A DNA stretch of 64,000 bases from Dromaius novaehollandiae. Lineage: Eukaryota; Chordata; Aves; Casuariiformes; Dromaiidae. Positions 1-8,255 of this stretch are shown here, in pieces. The first letter of the stretch is position 1; each line of letters opens with the position of its first letter. The stretch lies in assembly GCF_036370855.1 (NCBI RefSeq), contig NC_088113.1, positions 20,728,501 to 20,792,500 on the forward strand. Reading direction: 5' to 3'. Made by a program: the position numbers and the translations under genes. The notes beneath the pieces were generated by a model that ran no database searches, was not told the DNA's origin, and was given only the letters and a program-made list of their open reading frames with translations.

Positions 1-641
1 TGCCCTGGCAAGCCGTGCTCCCAGGTTTCCTCCGTAGCCTCTTAGGGGCTGAAGGTCTGTGCTGTGGGGGCTGCGCAGCCCGAGGAGCGAGTCCCTGGGT
101 TGCCGTGGTCGGTCTCGCTGTGGCCCCCTTCCCTAAACAGCGCTTCAGGCACCGGCATGCGGCTCAGCCGGCCCCGCTCCCAGCAGCGGGGGGAAGCGTG
201 GCGTTATCCAGGATATCCGACTCGTCCCTGGAGCGGGGATCGGCACTGAAAGGCAGCTGCGCTCCAAAGCACAGAAGCGGCTTGGTGGCTCCCCCCCGGG
301 GGGGCTTGGCGAGGGATGCTGCAGCGCGTCCACGTGGTCCAGCCCCGCTGCTGGGCACCTCCAGGGCAGCGGGTGGGCCGGGGGGTGTCACGGGGGGGGG
401 GGGGGGTCAGCGCTCGTCTCCCTGCCTGTGCTGGGGGACCTGGTGGCACATGGGCAGCTCTGCGCCCGCCCCTTGGCACAGCTCGCACCCGGCCGCGGCT
501 GCTTCCACGAGCTCGGCCGCTGCAGCGGGGCAGAGCCCGCGGCTCCGAGCTGCGCTGCCCCGGCCCTGCTGGGCTTCAGCGTGTGTCCGAGAAGGGCCAG
601 GTCCCCGTAACGCCTCGCCCTCTTGTGCCTCTCGTCCCCAG
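1..641 (+). other. HM13: Last intron of HM13 (3' part)
   Basis: This stretch lies directly upstream of the HM13 terminal exon and ends in a pyrimidine-rich acceptor (AG at 640-641). It is GC-rich and holds a 15-G run at 392-406. No exon-like sequence was recognised. Open frames here on both strands are explained by high GC. Confidence 0.7.
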
Positions 642-723
642 CTACGAGGAGACCTCTACCCCTAAGGAGGTGCCGGGGGCCTCCAAAGAGGAGACGACAG
701 AAGCTGACAAGAAGGAGAAGTGA
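642..723 (+). CDS. HM13: HM13 (signal peptide peptidase), last coding exon, partial
   Basis: HM13 is the ER-membrane aspartic protease that cleaves leftover signal peptides within the membrane. Only its cytosolic tail is in the window. The exon follows an AG acceptor at 640-641 and begins with the last base of a split Ser codon. It reads YEETSTPKEVPGASK and ends TEADKKEK before TGA at 721-723. From memory, the human tail has SYEES...NPKDPAA and ends LEKKEK, so the start and the lysine-rich end agree while the acidic middle has diverged. The final KKEK is a KKXX-type ER-retrieval signal, as expected for this protein. The catalytic YD and GxGD exons lie upstream of the window. HM13 beside ID1 matches human 20q11.21. 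Confidence 0.88.
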
Positions 724-1025
724 CCTTGCCCGCGTGGGCCAGGCCCGGTGCTGCTGGGCTCGGGCCCCTTCCCGACCCTTCGCCAGTGACAGACGACGAA
801 ACAATTGTGCCAGAGCATCGTGTTGTGTGCGCGGAGCGGGCGCCGGGTGGGCATCGACGTACACCGCGTAGCCCCCCCCGGGGCTGCCCAGCCACGCTCC
901 CTTTTATTTTATTGTCTCCTTCATGGGTACAAAGTGGGGGGGGGGGGGGCGAACCACAGGCCCGTTTTTAAATTTTGTATTGTGCATTTGCTTTCTCTCA
1001 TATTAAACCATCTCAAAGGAAGGAG
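724..1025 (+). other. HM13: HM13 3'UTR
   Basis: Non-coding sequence between the HM13 stop and its likely polyadenylation signal. It has a G-run near 936-948 and an AU-rich end near 966-1010. Cleavage is inferred at about 1020-1030. Confidence 0.75.
1002..1007 (+). terminator. HM13: HM13 polyadenylation signal (ATTAAA)
   Basis: ATTAAA, the commonest variant polyA signal, sits in an AU-rich patch 280 bp after the HM13 stop. A T/G-rich stretch (1026-1036) follows at the usual downstream distance. Confidence 0.7.
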
Positions 1026-1849
1026 TTTGTTCTGGCTGGGCCTGGGGTGCTGGGATAAGGGGGGGGAATGGGACCGGGACCGGGAGCGGTGACTCTGGCT
1101 GCTGCCCGAGCTTCATCACTGCTGCCCCAAGGTCTGCTGTCCCTCTAGGTTACGTGGCAGTTGTCAGCGCCTTAGCGGAGACCTTGAGCAGCTTAGGGGG
1201 CTGCTCTCCCCCCTCTCGTGTTGCAAGCTGTGGGGCTGCCCAGGGGCTGGGGTTGGCCCCAGAGCCCCGTCCCTCTGCAAGCCGCTGTGTCCCCTGCACG
1301 GGGCCTGGCTGTGGCCCCCCTGTCACCTGCCTCTTTCCAAGTGACCCTCCCCTTCCTCCTCCTGTCCCGGGGAGCTGTGTCCCCCCCAGGGCCAACCTCG
1401 TCCGCGGAGGTCCTCATGCCTCTCCCAGGACCAGAGAAGATGTAGGGCCATGGCTGCTGCCCCCCATCCTGTGCCCACCCCCCTTAAATGGCCTCGGCTG
1501 TGGGCGGGAGACTGGCACCAGAGTCTGGTCTGGAGCAGAGACCGGGGTGCGGGGATCTGGGGGCCTTGGGGCTGAGCCTGGGGGCCGGGGAGGGAGAGGA
1601 GTCCCAGCATCTCCCCTGGGTGCAGAAACGAAGCCCGGGGGTCCCCAAATCCAGCCGTGGAGGAGGGCGAAGGCAGAGCCCCCGTGGCTCGTGCTGTCCC
1701 TGCTCCTGGGGCGTGGAGGTGCAGCCGGGGCTGGGGCTGCCCGGGAGCCGCTGAGCCGTGCCCGGGGCCGGCTGCCGCCCTTCTGCAGCGCCCTCCCTGC
1801 CCGCCTCCGGGCCGGCGCGGAGCAGCCGCGTCTCTGGCCGTGCCCACTG

Positions 1850-2090
1850 CCAGAATAAATAGAAAGTGTTGCCGCCTTGGCAGCCCCTCCACAAAAGCCG
1901 TATTGAGCTATTATTCCCCACGTCGGCTGCGAGCACTAAAAGTGGCGCCTCGCGTTCTGCCATCTAATGACCCTTCGCAGTCTCCTACAGATGTTTTCTA
2001 TGACTTACAGCTCCTTTTCCAGCAGCCCTGTCCGCAAAAACAAGAGGGGCCACTTTAATTCCAATTAAATACCTCCAGCTAAGCAAACAG
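1850..2090. promoter_or_regulatory. Candidate conserved non-coding element upstream of ID1
   Basis: About 240 bp of noticeably AT-richer, non-repetitive sequence stands out from its very GC-rich surroundings. It contains AATAAATAG, TATTATTCCC and TTAATTCCAATTAAAT. Short motif-dense islands in GC-rich DNA near developmental genes are often enhancers. Conservation itself cannot be seen from one sequence. Confidence 0.35.
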
Positions 2091-2148
2091 AGTGCGGCAG
2101 GGCCTGGGCACGGCGCGGCCGACAGGCCCGGCCCACGGAGTCGCTGAG

Positions 2149-2156
2149 TCTAGACT
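2149..2156. promoter_or_regulatory. Palindromic Smad-binding element (GTCTAGAC)
   Basis: A perfect GTCTAGAC palindrome, the optimal Smad3/Smad4 site, lies just past the AT-richer island and 5.2 kb upstream of ID1, a Smad-regulated gene. An 8-bp match can occur by chance, so its link to ID1 is inference. Confidence 0.35.
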
Positions 2157-2912
2157 CCAGATGTGCTTTCGCCAGCCTCCAGTGTCCCATGGAAAACGAC
2201 GCCGGCCGTGCCGCGGAGTGCCGGGCTCTTCCCTGCACGGGGCCCGCGGAGGTGCCCGGCGGGGGACAGGGGACCGAGGCTGCTCTCGCTGTCGGGTGCC
2301 CCCGGCCCGTCTTGCCGCGGGGATGCTCCATCACGGCTCGCCGTGCCCTGCGGAGCCGCGCAGGAGCCCGGAGCATCCTCATTCTCGCTGCCCGCAGAGC
2401 CCGGGGCCGCTCGTGACAGCAGTGCGTGCGGCGGGAGCACGGCAGCGAGCCAGGAGCATCCCGAGGGCTCTCGGCCCTGCCGAGGGGAGCGGAAAGCTGG
2501 CGGAGGGCAGAGCGGGGTCACCCGCGCCCGGGGCCCTGCCCGGCGCGATAACAGGGCCGGGCCGGAGGAAGGAAGCGCGGCGGCCCCGGGAAGGAGCCGG
2601 CGCCGAGGGCCGGGCGCCGCGGCCGGTAGCCTGGGCTCGCGCGGCCGCACCTGGGCCGAGCGCCGCGCCTGGCTCCGCTCTGTCTGGGCGGCTGCCGCGC
2701 CACCTTCCCCCTCGCCGCGGGGGCCCTCCGGCCGCGGAAGCGCGCTGGCTCCGGCAGGAAGCCTCCGCCGGCCCGGCCGGGCAGGGGCCGAGGTGGCTCC
2801 CCCCGTGCTCCCCCCGCCAGCTCCCGGTGCATGGGGCCGAGCCGGGGCTTTGCCCGCAGCCCCTTCCCGCGCTGCTGGGCATCTCCGCCGGGGCACCACC
2901 GCTTGGCCCCGG

Positions 2913-2960
2913 CGGGATGGGATGGGATGGAGCGGGATGGGATGGGATGGGATGGGATAG
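2913..2960. repeat. (GGGAT)n short tandem repeat
   Basis: About nine copies of a 5-bp GGGAT/GGATG unit, interrupted once by AGC. Simple microsatellite with no gene content. Confidence 0.85.
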
Positions 2961-3519
2961 GCTGCAGCGAGCACCCAGGGCTGGAAACGCCGAGCGCTGG
3001 GGCAGGACCCCGGCGCTGCTGGCTCCGAAACCCCTCCGGGCTGAGCCGCTGCGGCTCCCGGGCTGGCGCAAGGGCCGAGCGTGCCCGTGCCATGGCCCTG
3101 TCCCCCGGCTGGGTGCCGGGTGCCGTCCAGCGGCGCTGGCCCGCCCGGCTGCGAGCGAGCGGGGAGAGGAAGCAGCCGGGAGCAGCCCCGGCCCGCGCCC
3201 GCCAGCGAGGAGGGGCAGGAAGCTGGAATAAATCCCAGGAAGGGCCGCGCGGCTCCAGCCGGTCTGGGCTGCAGCGGATGGAGCCGGGGCCGGGCGGGAG
3301 GGGGATGCGCGGGCGCTTTCTCAGGCCGCGGCCCCGCTCCAGCTGCACCGCGGCCAGGGCAGCAGGACGAGCCCGGCAGGGGCACGCGGGGCGCGGGGGT
3401 CCCCGGGCGCCCATGGGGGTCCGTCCCGCGGCCCCCGCCCGCTGCAGCGCCCGGAGCTGCACGCCGGGGCGGCCGCCGGCCGGGACCGGGCCTGACCTCT
3501 GGGCCCCGGGGCCCTGAGC

Positions 3520-3720
3520 TCTGACATCTGGCTAATTCGCGGGCGGGCGGCGGGGCGGCGGGGGGGGCGGCGGGGGGGGCGCGGGCGGGCGGCGGCGCAT
3601 TGTTGGCGGCGCAGCTGCGGCGGCGGCGCTGAAAGGCATTCCTGCGCCCAGTGTCCGCGCCGCGCGCGGGGGCCGCTGCCGCCAGATGGGGGCTAATTAG
3701 CGCCTTTGAGAGCCGCGGTG
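3520..3720. promoter_or_regulatory. Candidate enhancer: paired E-box and homeodomain sites
   Basis: Two composite sites flank a GC-rich core: CATCTG followed by TAATT (3525-3537), and CAGATG followed after 5 bp by TAATTA (3683-3699). CAGCTG and CATTCCT (TEAD-type) motifs lie between them. The second pairing resembles the Coordinator motif bound by TWIST1 with homeodomain factors in facial mesenchyme. Function is inferred from motif arrangement only. Confidence 0.35.
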
Positions 3721-3825
3721 GGAACCGGGCGGGCGGCGGGCTCCCCGCGGGGCCCTGAATGGAGGGGGCGACCCCAGCGCCGTGCCCACCCTGGGAACCG
3801 CCGCCGCCGGCACGGGGGGCGCGGG

Positions 3826-4113
3826 GAGGGAGGCAGGGAGGCAGGGACAGAGGGATGGAGGGACAGATGGATGGAGGGATGCAGGGGCAGAAGGATGGAG
3901 GGAAGGGGCACGGAGGGCAGGAGAGATGAAGGGATGCAGGGAGAGAGGGATGGAAGGACAGGGATGGAGGGATGCAGAGACAGAGGGATGGAGGGATGCA
4001 GAGATGGATGGGGGATGCAGGGGCAGAGGGACAGAAGGATGGAGGGAAGGGAGCATGGAGGGCAGGAGAGAGGAAGGGATGCAGGGACAGAGGGATGGAG
4101 GGATGCGGCTCCC
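3826..4113. repeat. GGGATGGA-rich minisatellite
   Basis: Degenerate tandem array built on purine-rich units such as GATGGAGGGA and TGCAGGGACAGAG. One strand is almost all purine. Frames through it give low-complexity protein and are not genes. Confidence 0.85.
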
Positions 4114-4439
4114 CCCAGACGGGCTGGCACAGGCAGAGCACAGAGACTGCAGGGTTTATGCAACCTGGGGGTTACACCCCCCACGCCCCCCAGCGCGGCG
4201 CCTGCCTCGCAGGGCCACCCCTGCGGTCCCCTGCTGCGGTCGTGGCCCCGTCACCCGGGCGAGCGGAGAGGCTGGGCTGCGCGGGGCTGGAGCCGTGCTG
4301 TCTGGGCGCCCCGGCCCCGCGCTGGCTTTGTTCGCTGCAGAGGCCATCGCTGCTTCCTGCTGCCGCCAACAAAGCCGCGGCGCAGCCAGCCCTCAGCCCG
4401 GCCCCGCGGCCACCCGCGGCACAGGGGAGGGCAGCCGCT

Positions 4440-4805
4440 CCCACGCTCCCCGCACACGCGTGGGCACGGGCACGGGTGCACACGCATGGGGGCATGTGCA
4501 TGCCGCCGTGCGCATGTGTGTGCATGCATCTGCGTGTGTGTGTGTGCGCGCATGCATCCGAGTGCATGTGTGTGCATGCATCTGCGTGCATGTGTGTGCA
4601 TGCATTAGAGTACACGTGTGTGCATGCAACTGTGTGCATGTGTGTGCATGCCTCTTTGTGCATGTGCATGCATCTGTGCACATCTGTGCACATGTGTGCA
4701 TGCATCTGGATGCACATGAATCCGCGTTCGCGTGTGTGCATGCGTTTGTGCATGGGCAGGCAGCTGTGGGCACGTGTATGTGCATGCCGCAGTGTGCACA
4801 GCCGT
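4440..4805. repeat. TGTGTGCATGCAT alternating purine-pyrimidine minisatellite
   Basis: Tandem units close to TGTGTGCATGCATCTGCG, repeated with drift for about 360 bp. The sequence is almost strictly alternating purine and pyrimidine (TG/CA steps), the composition that favours left-handed Z-DNA. It has no coding evidence. Confidence 0.85.
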
Positions 4806-5067
4806 GTGCGTGTAGTGAACAAAAGGGCTGGAGATTTTTTGGTTTTGTGCCGTTTGGGGGTGGAGAGAGGCCGGGGCTCTGCTTTGGAAAGGGCTGAAAC
4901 ACTGTGCCGGGCGCCCTGGGTTCCCCGCGCGGGGACCCCGCAGCTGTGGGCCGGGGAGCTGCTGCCTCCTGCCACGGTGCCGTCACTCTTGTCTAGCCGA
5001 GAGGCTGGCTGAGCCTCCCTACAGGTGCGGGGATAAGGCAGCGATCATCAGTGCTAATTAACGCTCC

Positions 5068-5151
5068 GATCGGAAGCCCTCCAGGGCAGGGACTGGTTTT
5101 CTGTTGCGGGATCGGAAGCCCTCCAGGGCAGGGACTGGTTTTCTGTTGCGG
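5068..5151. repeat. Exact 42-bp tandem duplication
   Basis: Two adjacent, essentially identical 42-bp copies (5068-5109 and 5110-5151), each starting GATCGGAAGCCCTCCAGG. Identity of the copies implies a recent duplication. Confidence 0.9.
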
Positions 5152-5499
5152 CTTTATGCTGGGCCTTGCACAAGGGCTGTGGCCGCTACTCCCTGGCCCA
5201 GCCCGGCCTCCCGCTGTCCCCGTCCCCGTCCCCGCACCGCCTGGCCCGTGAGCTGCTGGGGCGCACGGTGGCACCACGGCCCAGCCCGGCCCTCGCTGCC
5301 CCACGCTGCCGCCAGCCGCCCCCCACATGAGTTGCCTCTGCCGGGGGTCTGGCCCCAGTGCTGCAACCTGGCAGTGGCCAAGCTGCTCTGAGCTCTGGCG
5401 GGGACCCAGGGCCACTGGGGTGGCTCTCGCGCTCTGGGGCAAGGAGGCACCCAGAGCCGGGGGGGGCAGCGCTGCCCTGCACCTGCAGCCTGCGCCGAG

Positions 5500-5880
5500 C
5501 ACGGCATGGCCACGGGCACGGCATGGCCACGGGCACGGCATGGGCATGGACCCGGCATGGGCATGGGCACGGCATGGCCACGGGCACGGCATGGCCACGG
5601 GCACGGTATTGCCATGGGCACGGCATGGGCATGGACCCGGCATGGCTGCAGGCACGGCATGGCCACGGGCACGGCATGGCCACGGGCACGGCATGGCCAT
5701 GGGCAAGGCATGGCCACGGGCACGGCATGGCTGCAGGCACGGCATGGCCACTGGCACGGCATGGGCATGGGCACGGCATGGGCATGGACCCGGCATGGCT
5801 GCAGGCACGGCATGGCCACGGGCACGGTATTGCCATGGGCACGGCATGGCTGTGGGCATAGCACGGCCAGGGCACGGCAC
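5500..5880. repeat. 17-bp minisatellite (ATGGCCACGGGCACGGC)
   Basis: About 20 copies of a 17-bp unit with variants in which GCCACGG becomes GGCATGG or GCTGCAG. Because 17 is not a multiple of three, the array yields the same repetitive peptide in successive frames, which accounts for several long open frames on both strands. Confidence 0.9.
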
Positions 5881-6185
5881 GGCCATGCAGGAGGGGAGCA
5901 GCCCTCCCGCCCCAGCTCCGTTTTTGCAGCCGCTGCACACACGCGGGCCGGGGCGGCGGGAGCAGCCGCCCGGCAGCCCGGACCCCCCTCGCACCCAGCG
6001 AGGCCGGCGGGCAGCGAGCCCCGGGCCGCCGCGGCTGCACCGGGGGCCGGGAGCGCTTCGGGCGCCGCGACCCCGCTGCCGCCGGCGGCCCCGCGCCCCC
6101 CCCGCCGCCCCGCGCCCCGCCCCCGTCGCCATGGGCACCGCCCGCGAGGCGCCGCGCTGACAGCGCGCGGGGTTTTATGAATGGG

Positions 6186-6219
6186 TGACGTCACGGGCCT
6201 GGCGTCTAGCGGTCTGAGC
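6186..6219 (+). promoter_or_regulatory. ID1: ID1 BMP response element with adjacent CRE
   Basis: GGCGTC at 6201-6206, five bases, then GTCT at 6212-6215 fits the Smad1/5-Smad4 BMP response element consensus GRCGNC-N5-GTCT. The sequence CTGGCGTCT-A-GCGGTCTGAG (6200-6218) differs at a single base from the mammalian ID1 element as I recall it from the standard BMP reporter. A perfect CRE, TGACGTCA, lies at 6186-6193. The element is about 1.1 kb upstream of the inferred ID1 start site, similar to the mammalian distance. This makes ID1 here very probably a direct BMP/Smad target. Confidence 0.8.
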
Positions 6220-6284
6220 CGCCGGGGAGGCGGGGGGGCCGCGAGGGGCGAGGCGCGCTGCGGGGCCGGGGGGCGCTGGGGGCT

Positions 6285-6900
6285 GGGGCATGCAGGGCAG
6301 GGGGGTGCAGGGGACCCCGGGGCTGGGGAGAGCCGTGGGGTGCAGGGGCCTGGGGGGTGCGGGGGCCGTAGGGTGCAGGAGGTCGGGGGTGCAGGGGACT
6401 GGGGTTGCAGGGGACCCCGGGGCTGGGGAGAGCCGTGGGGTGCAGGGGCCTGGGGGTGCAAGAGTGTGGGGAGTCTGGGGGGTGCGGGGGCCGTAGGGTG
6501 CAGGAGGTCGGGGGTGCAGGGGACTGGGGTTGCAGGGGACCCCGGGGCTGGGGAGAGCCGTGGGGTGCAGGGGCTGGGGGTGCAGGGGGCAGGGATACGG
6601 GGACCTGGGGCATGCAGCAGGGCAGGGGTGCAGGGTGCCGGGGGTGCAGGGTGCCGGGGGTGCAGGGGTCCGGGTGTTGGGGAGATCCGTGGGCTGCAGG
6701 GACCCGGGAGTGCCTGGACCTGGAGGATGCAGGGGGCCGTGGGTGCAGGGAGCTGGGGGGGTACAAGGGGCCCCGAGGTTGCAGTGGGACTGGGGGGTGG
6801 CAGTGGAGGGAGCTGGGCTGTGGCCCGGGAGATGCCTGACCCGGGGGGTGCAGAGAGCCTGGGGGGCTGGAGGGGAACACAGGGGGGGTTGCAGGGCCCC
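6285..6900. repeat. G-rich minisatellite between BRE and ID1 promoter
   Basis: Array of GGGGTGCAGGGG-type units containing a 125-bp segmental duplication (about 6353-6477 and 6478-6602). The plus strand carries dense runs of three or more G, so G-quadruplex potential is high. Long frames in it are repeat artefacts. Confidence 0.85.
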
Positions 6901-7244
6901 GGAGCGGGGTCCCGGCGCCCCCCGTGCGCTCGCAGCCCGGCGTTTGGAGGCGCCTCTGCCGGCGGCGGCTCCGGGAGCGCGGAGTAACTCAGCCCCGTTA
7001 ACGAGGGGCCGGGGCCCGGGGCCGGCTCCGTGCGGGTCACGGCCCGTGGCGGGGAAGGTGTCCGCGCCGCCGGTGCGTCCCGGTGCAGCGCGCCCCGAGC
7101 CCCCCCCAGGGCCGCGGCCCGAGCCCCCCCCAGCCCCGCGGCGGCCCGCTCCTCCCCGGGGCGGGACACTGTCTCTTTAACACCGTCCCCTTCGGCGGGC
7201 ATGAATGGGGCGGGCGGGGCCTGCCCCGCCCCCGCGGCCTCGCC

Positions 7245-7297
7245 ATTGGCTGCGGCGCTGCCCCGCGGCCCCGCCCCCGGCCACGGCGCTCTATAAG
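7245..7297 (+). promoter_or_regulatory. ID1: ID1 core promoter (CCAAT and TATA boxes)
   Basis: An inverted CCAAT box (ATTGG, 7245-7249) in GC-box-rich sequence is followed by a TATA box, TATAAG, at 7292-7297. The start site is therefore expected near 7320-7325, giving a 5'UTR of about 60 nt before the ATG at 7382. A TATA-containing GC-rich promoter is typical of inducible ID1. Confidence 0.8.
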
Positions 7298-7381
7298 TGG
7301 CGCGGCGCGGGGCGGCGGGAGCGCAGTGCTCCGCTCCGCGCCCGCAGGGTCCCGTCGCCGCCGGTCGCTGCCCGCCGCTCC

Positions 7382-8020
7382 ATGAAGGTCGCCAGCGCCG
7401 CCCCGTCGCCGCTGCCCGCGGGCGCCGGCGGTTCGCTGAAGGCGGTGCGGCCCGGGGAGGCCGCGCGCTGCGGGCCGGGCCCGGGGGCGGCGGCGGAGCA
7501 AGCGGAGCAGGCGGCGGCCGCGCTGCTCTACGACATGAAGGGCTGCTACTCGCGGCTGCGGGCGCTGGTGCCCACGCTGCCGCGGCACCGGCGCGTCTCC
7601 AAGGTGGAGATCCTGCAGCACGTCATCGACTACATCTGGGACCTGCAGCTGGCGCTGCAGCGGGGCCCCCCCCGCGCCGCCGCCCCCGGCGGGGACCCCC
7701 CCGAGGTGAGCGCGGCCCCGCTCCCGGCCCCTCCCCGCCCCGGGCCCGCTCCCCTTCCCGCTCGCCGGGCCGCCCCGGTCCGGCCGCCTTAACGCCCCTC
7801 TCGCTCCGGGGGACCCCGCCGGGCTCCCCTGCATCGCCCCCCTCCTCCCCGCTGCCTCGCACCGGTGCGGCCCCCTTCCAGCCACCCCGGCTCCGCTCCC
7901 CCGTGCCCCCCTCTCCCTCCCCATCTCCCCCGGGGCTCCCCCAGCCCGCCCTGACCGGCCCTGTCGCCCTTCCCGCAGGCTCCGTGCATGCCCGCCGCGG
8001 ACCGCATCCTGTGCCGCTGA
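7382..8020 (+). CDS. ID1: ID1, inhibitor of DNA binding 1 (HLH dominant-negative)
   Basis: ID proteins dimerise with E proteins such as TCF3 and TCF12 through a helix-loop-helix. They lack a basic region, so they block DNA binding and hold back differentiation. Exon 1 codes 7382-7705 (108 codons) and exon 2 codes 7979-8020. The intron starts GTGAG at 7706, ends CAG at 7978 and is phase 0. The product is 121 aa. The HLH spans about residues 52-93, including [13 protein letters not shown] and [19 protein letters not shown], whose end holds the leucine-rich export-type motif. Exon 2 gives [13 protein letters not shown], matching the conserved ID1 end DDRILCR. At 121 aa it is shorter than human ID1 (about 155 aa), mostly after the HLH. 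The start is fixed by the TATA box and MKVAS-type N terminus. HM13 upstream supports orthology to ID1 over ID2-4. Confidence 0.95.
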
Positions 8021-8225
8021 GACCCGCTCCGGACCGGCGAGGACTCGGGAGCCCCCGCGCCGTCGGGGGGCTGCGCCGAGGGCAGCCGAGAGCCCCCGCC
8101 CGGGGCCGGCGCCCCCCACCGCGGCCTCGCGGCACGTATCCTTCTCAGATTGCTGAGAGCATTCCCCGTATTGTATATTACAATGATGCTGGCGAATATT
8201 GTTCTACAATAGTTGGAGTTTTGTT

Positions 8226-8231
8226 ATTAAA
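8226..8231 (+). terminator. ID1: ID1 polyadenylation signal (ATTAAA)
   Basis: ATTAAA lies 206 bp after the ID1 stop, at the end of an abruptly AT-rich 3'UTR (about 8137-8235) in otherwise GC-rich DNA. Cleavage is expected near 8245-8255. Confidence 0.75.
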
Positions 8232-8255
8232 CAAGCCCTGGTTACGAGACGCTTC

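Larger units (their letters stand above)
1026..6180. other. HM13-ID1 intergenic region
   Basis: GC-rich intergenic DNA with no supported gene. It contains an AT-richer island (1850-2090), a Smad-type palindrome (2149-2156), an E-box/homeodomain cluster (3520-3720) and several tandem repeats, listed separately. The very long frames that cross it on both strands run through repeats and have no family resemblance or splice structure, so they are not called genes. Confidence 0.6.

Noticed and set aside
2150-4141. 663-codon open frame on the minus strand
   Set aside because: It crosses purine-rich repeats and very GC-rich DNA, gives low-complexity Pro/Ala/Gly/Arg protein, and has no family resemblance or splice structure. 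High GC removes stop codons by chance.
5154-7202. 682-codon open frame on the minus strand
   Set aside because: It reads through the 17-bp and G-rich minisatellites and the ID1 BRE. The repeated PCPWPCRA and APGSPAPP peptides are repeat translations.
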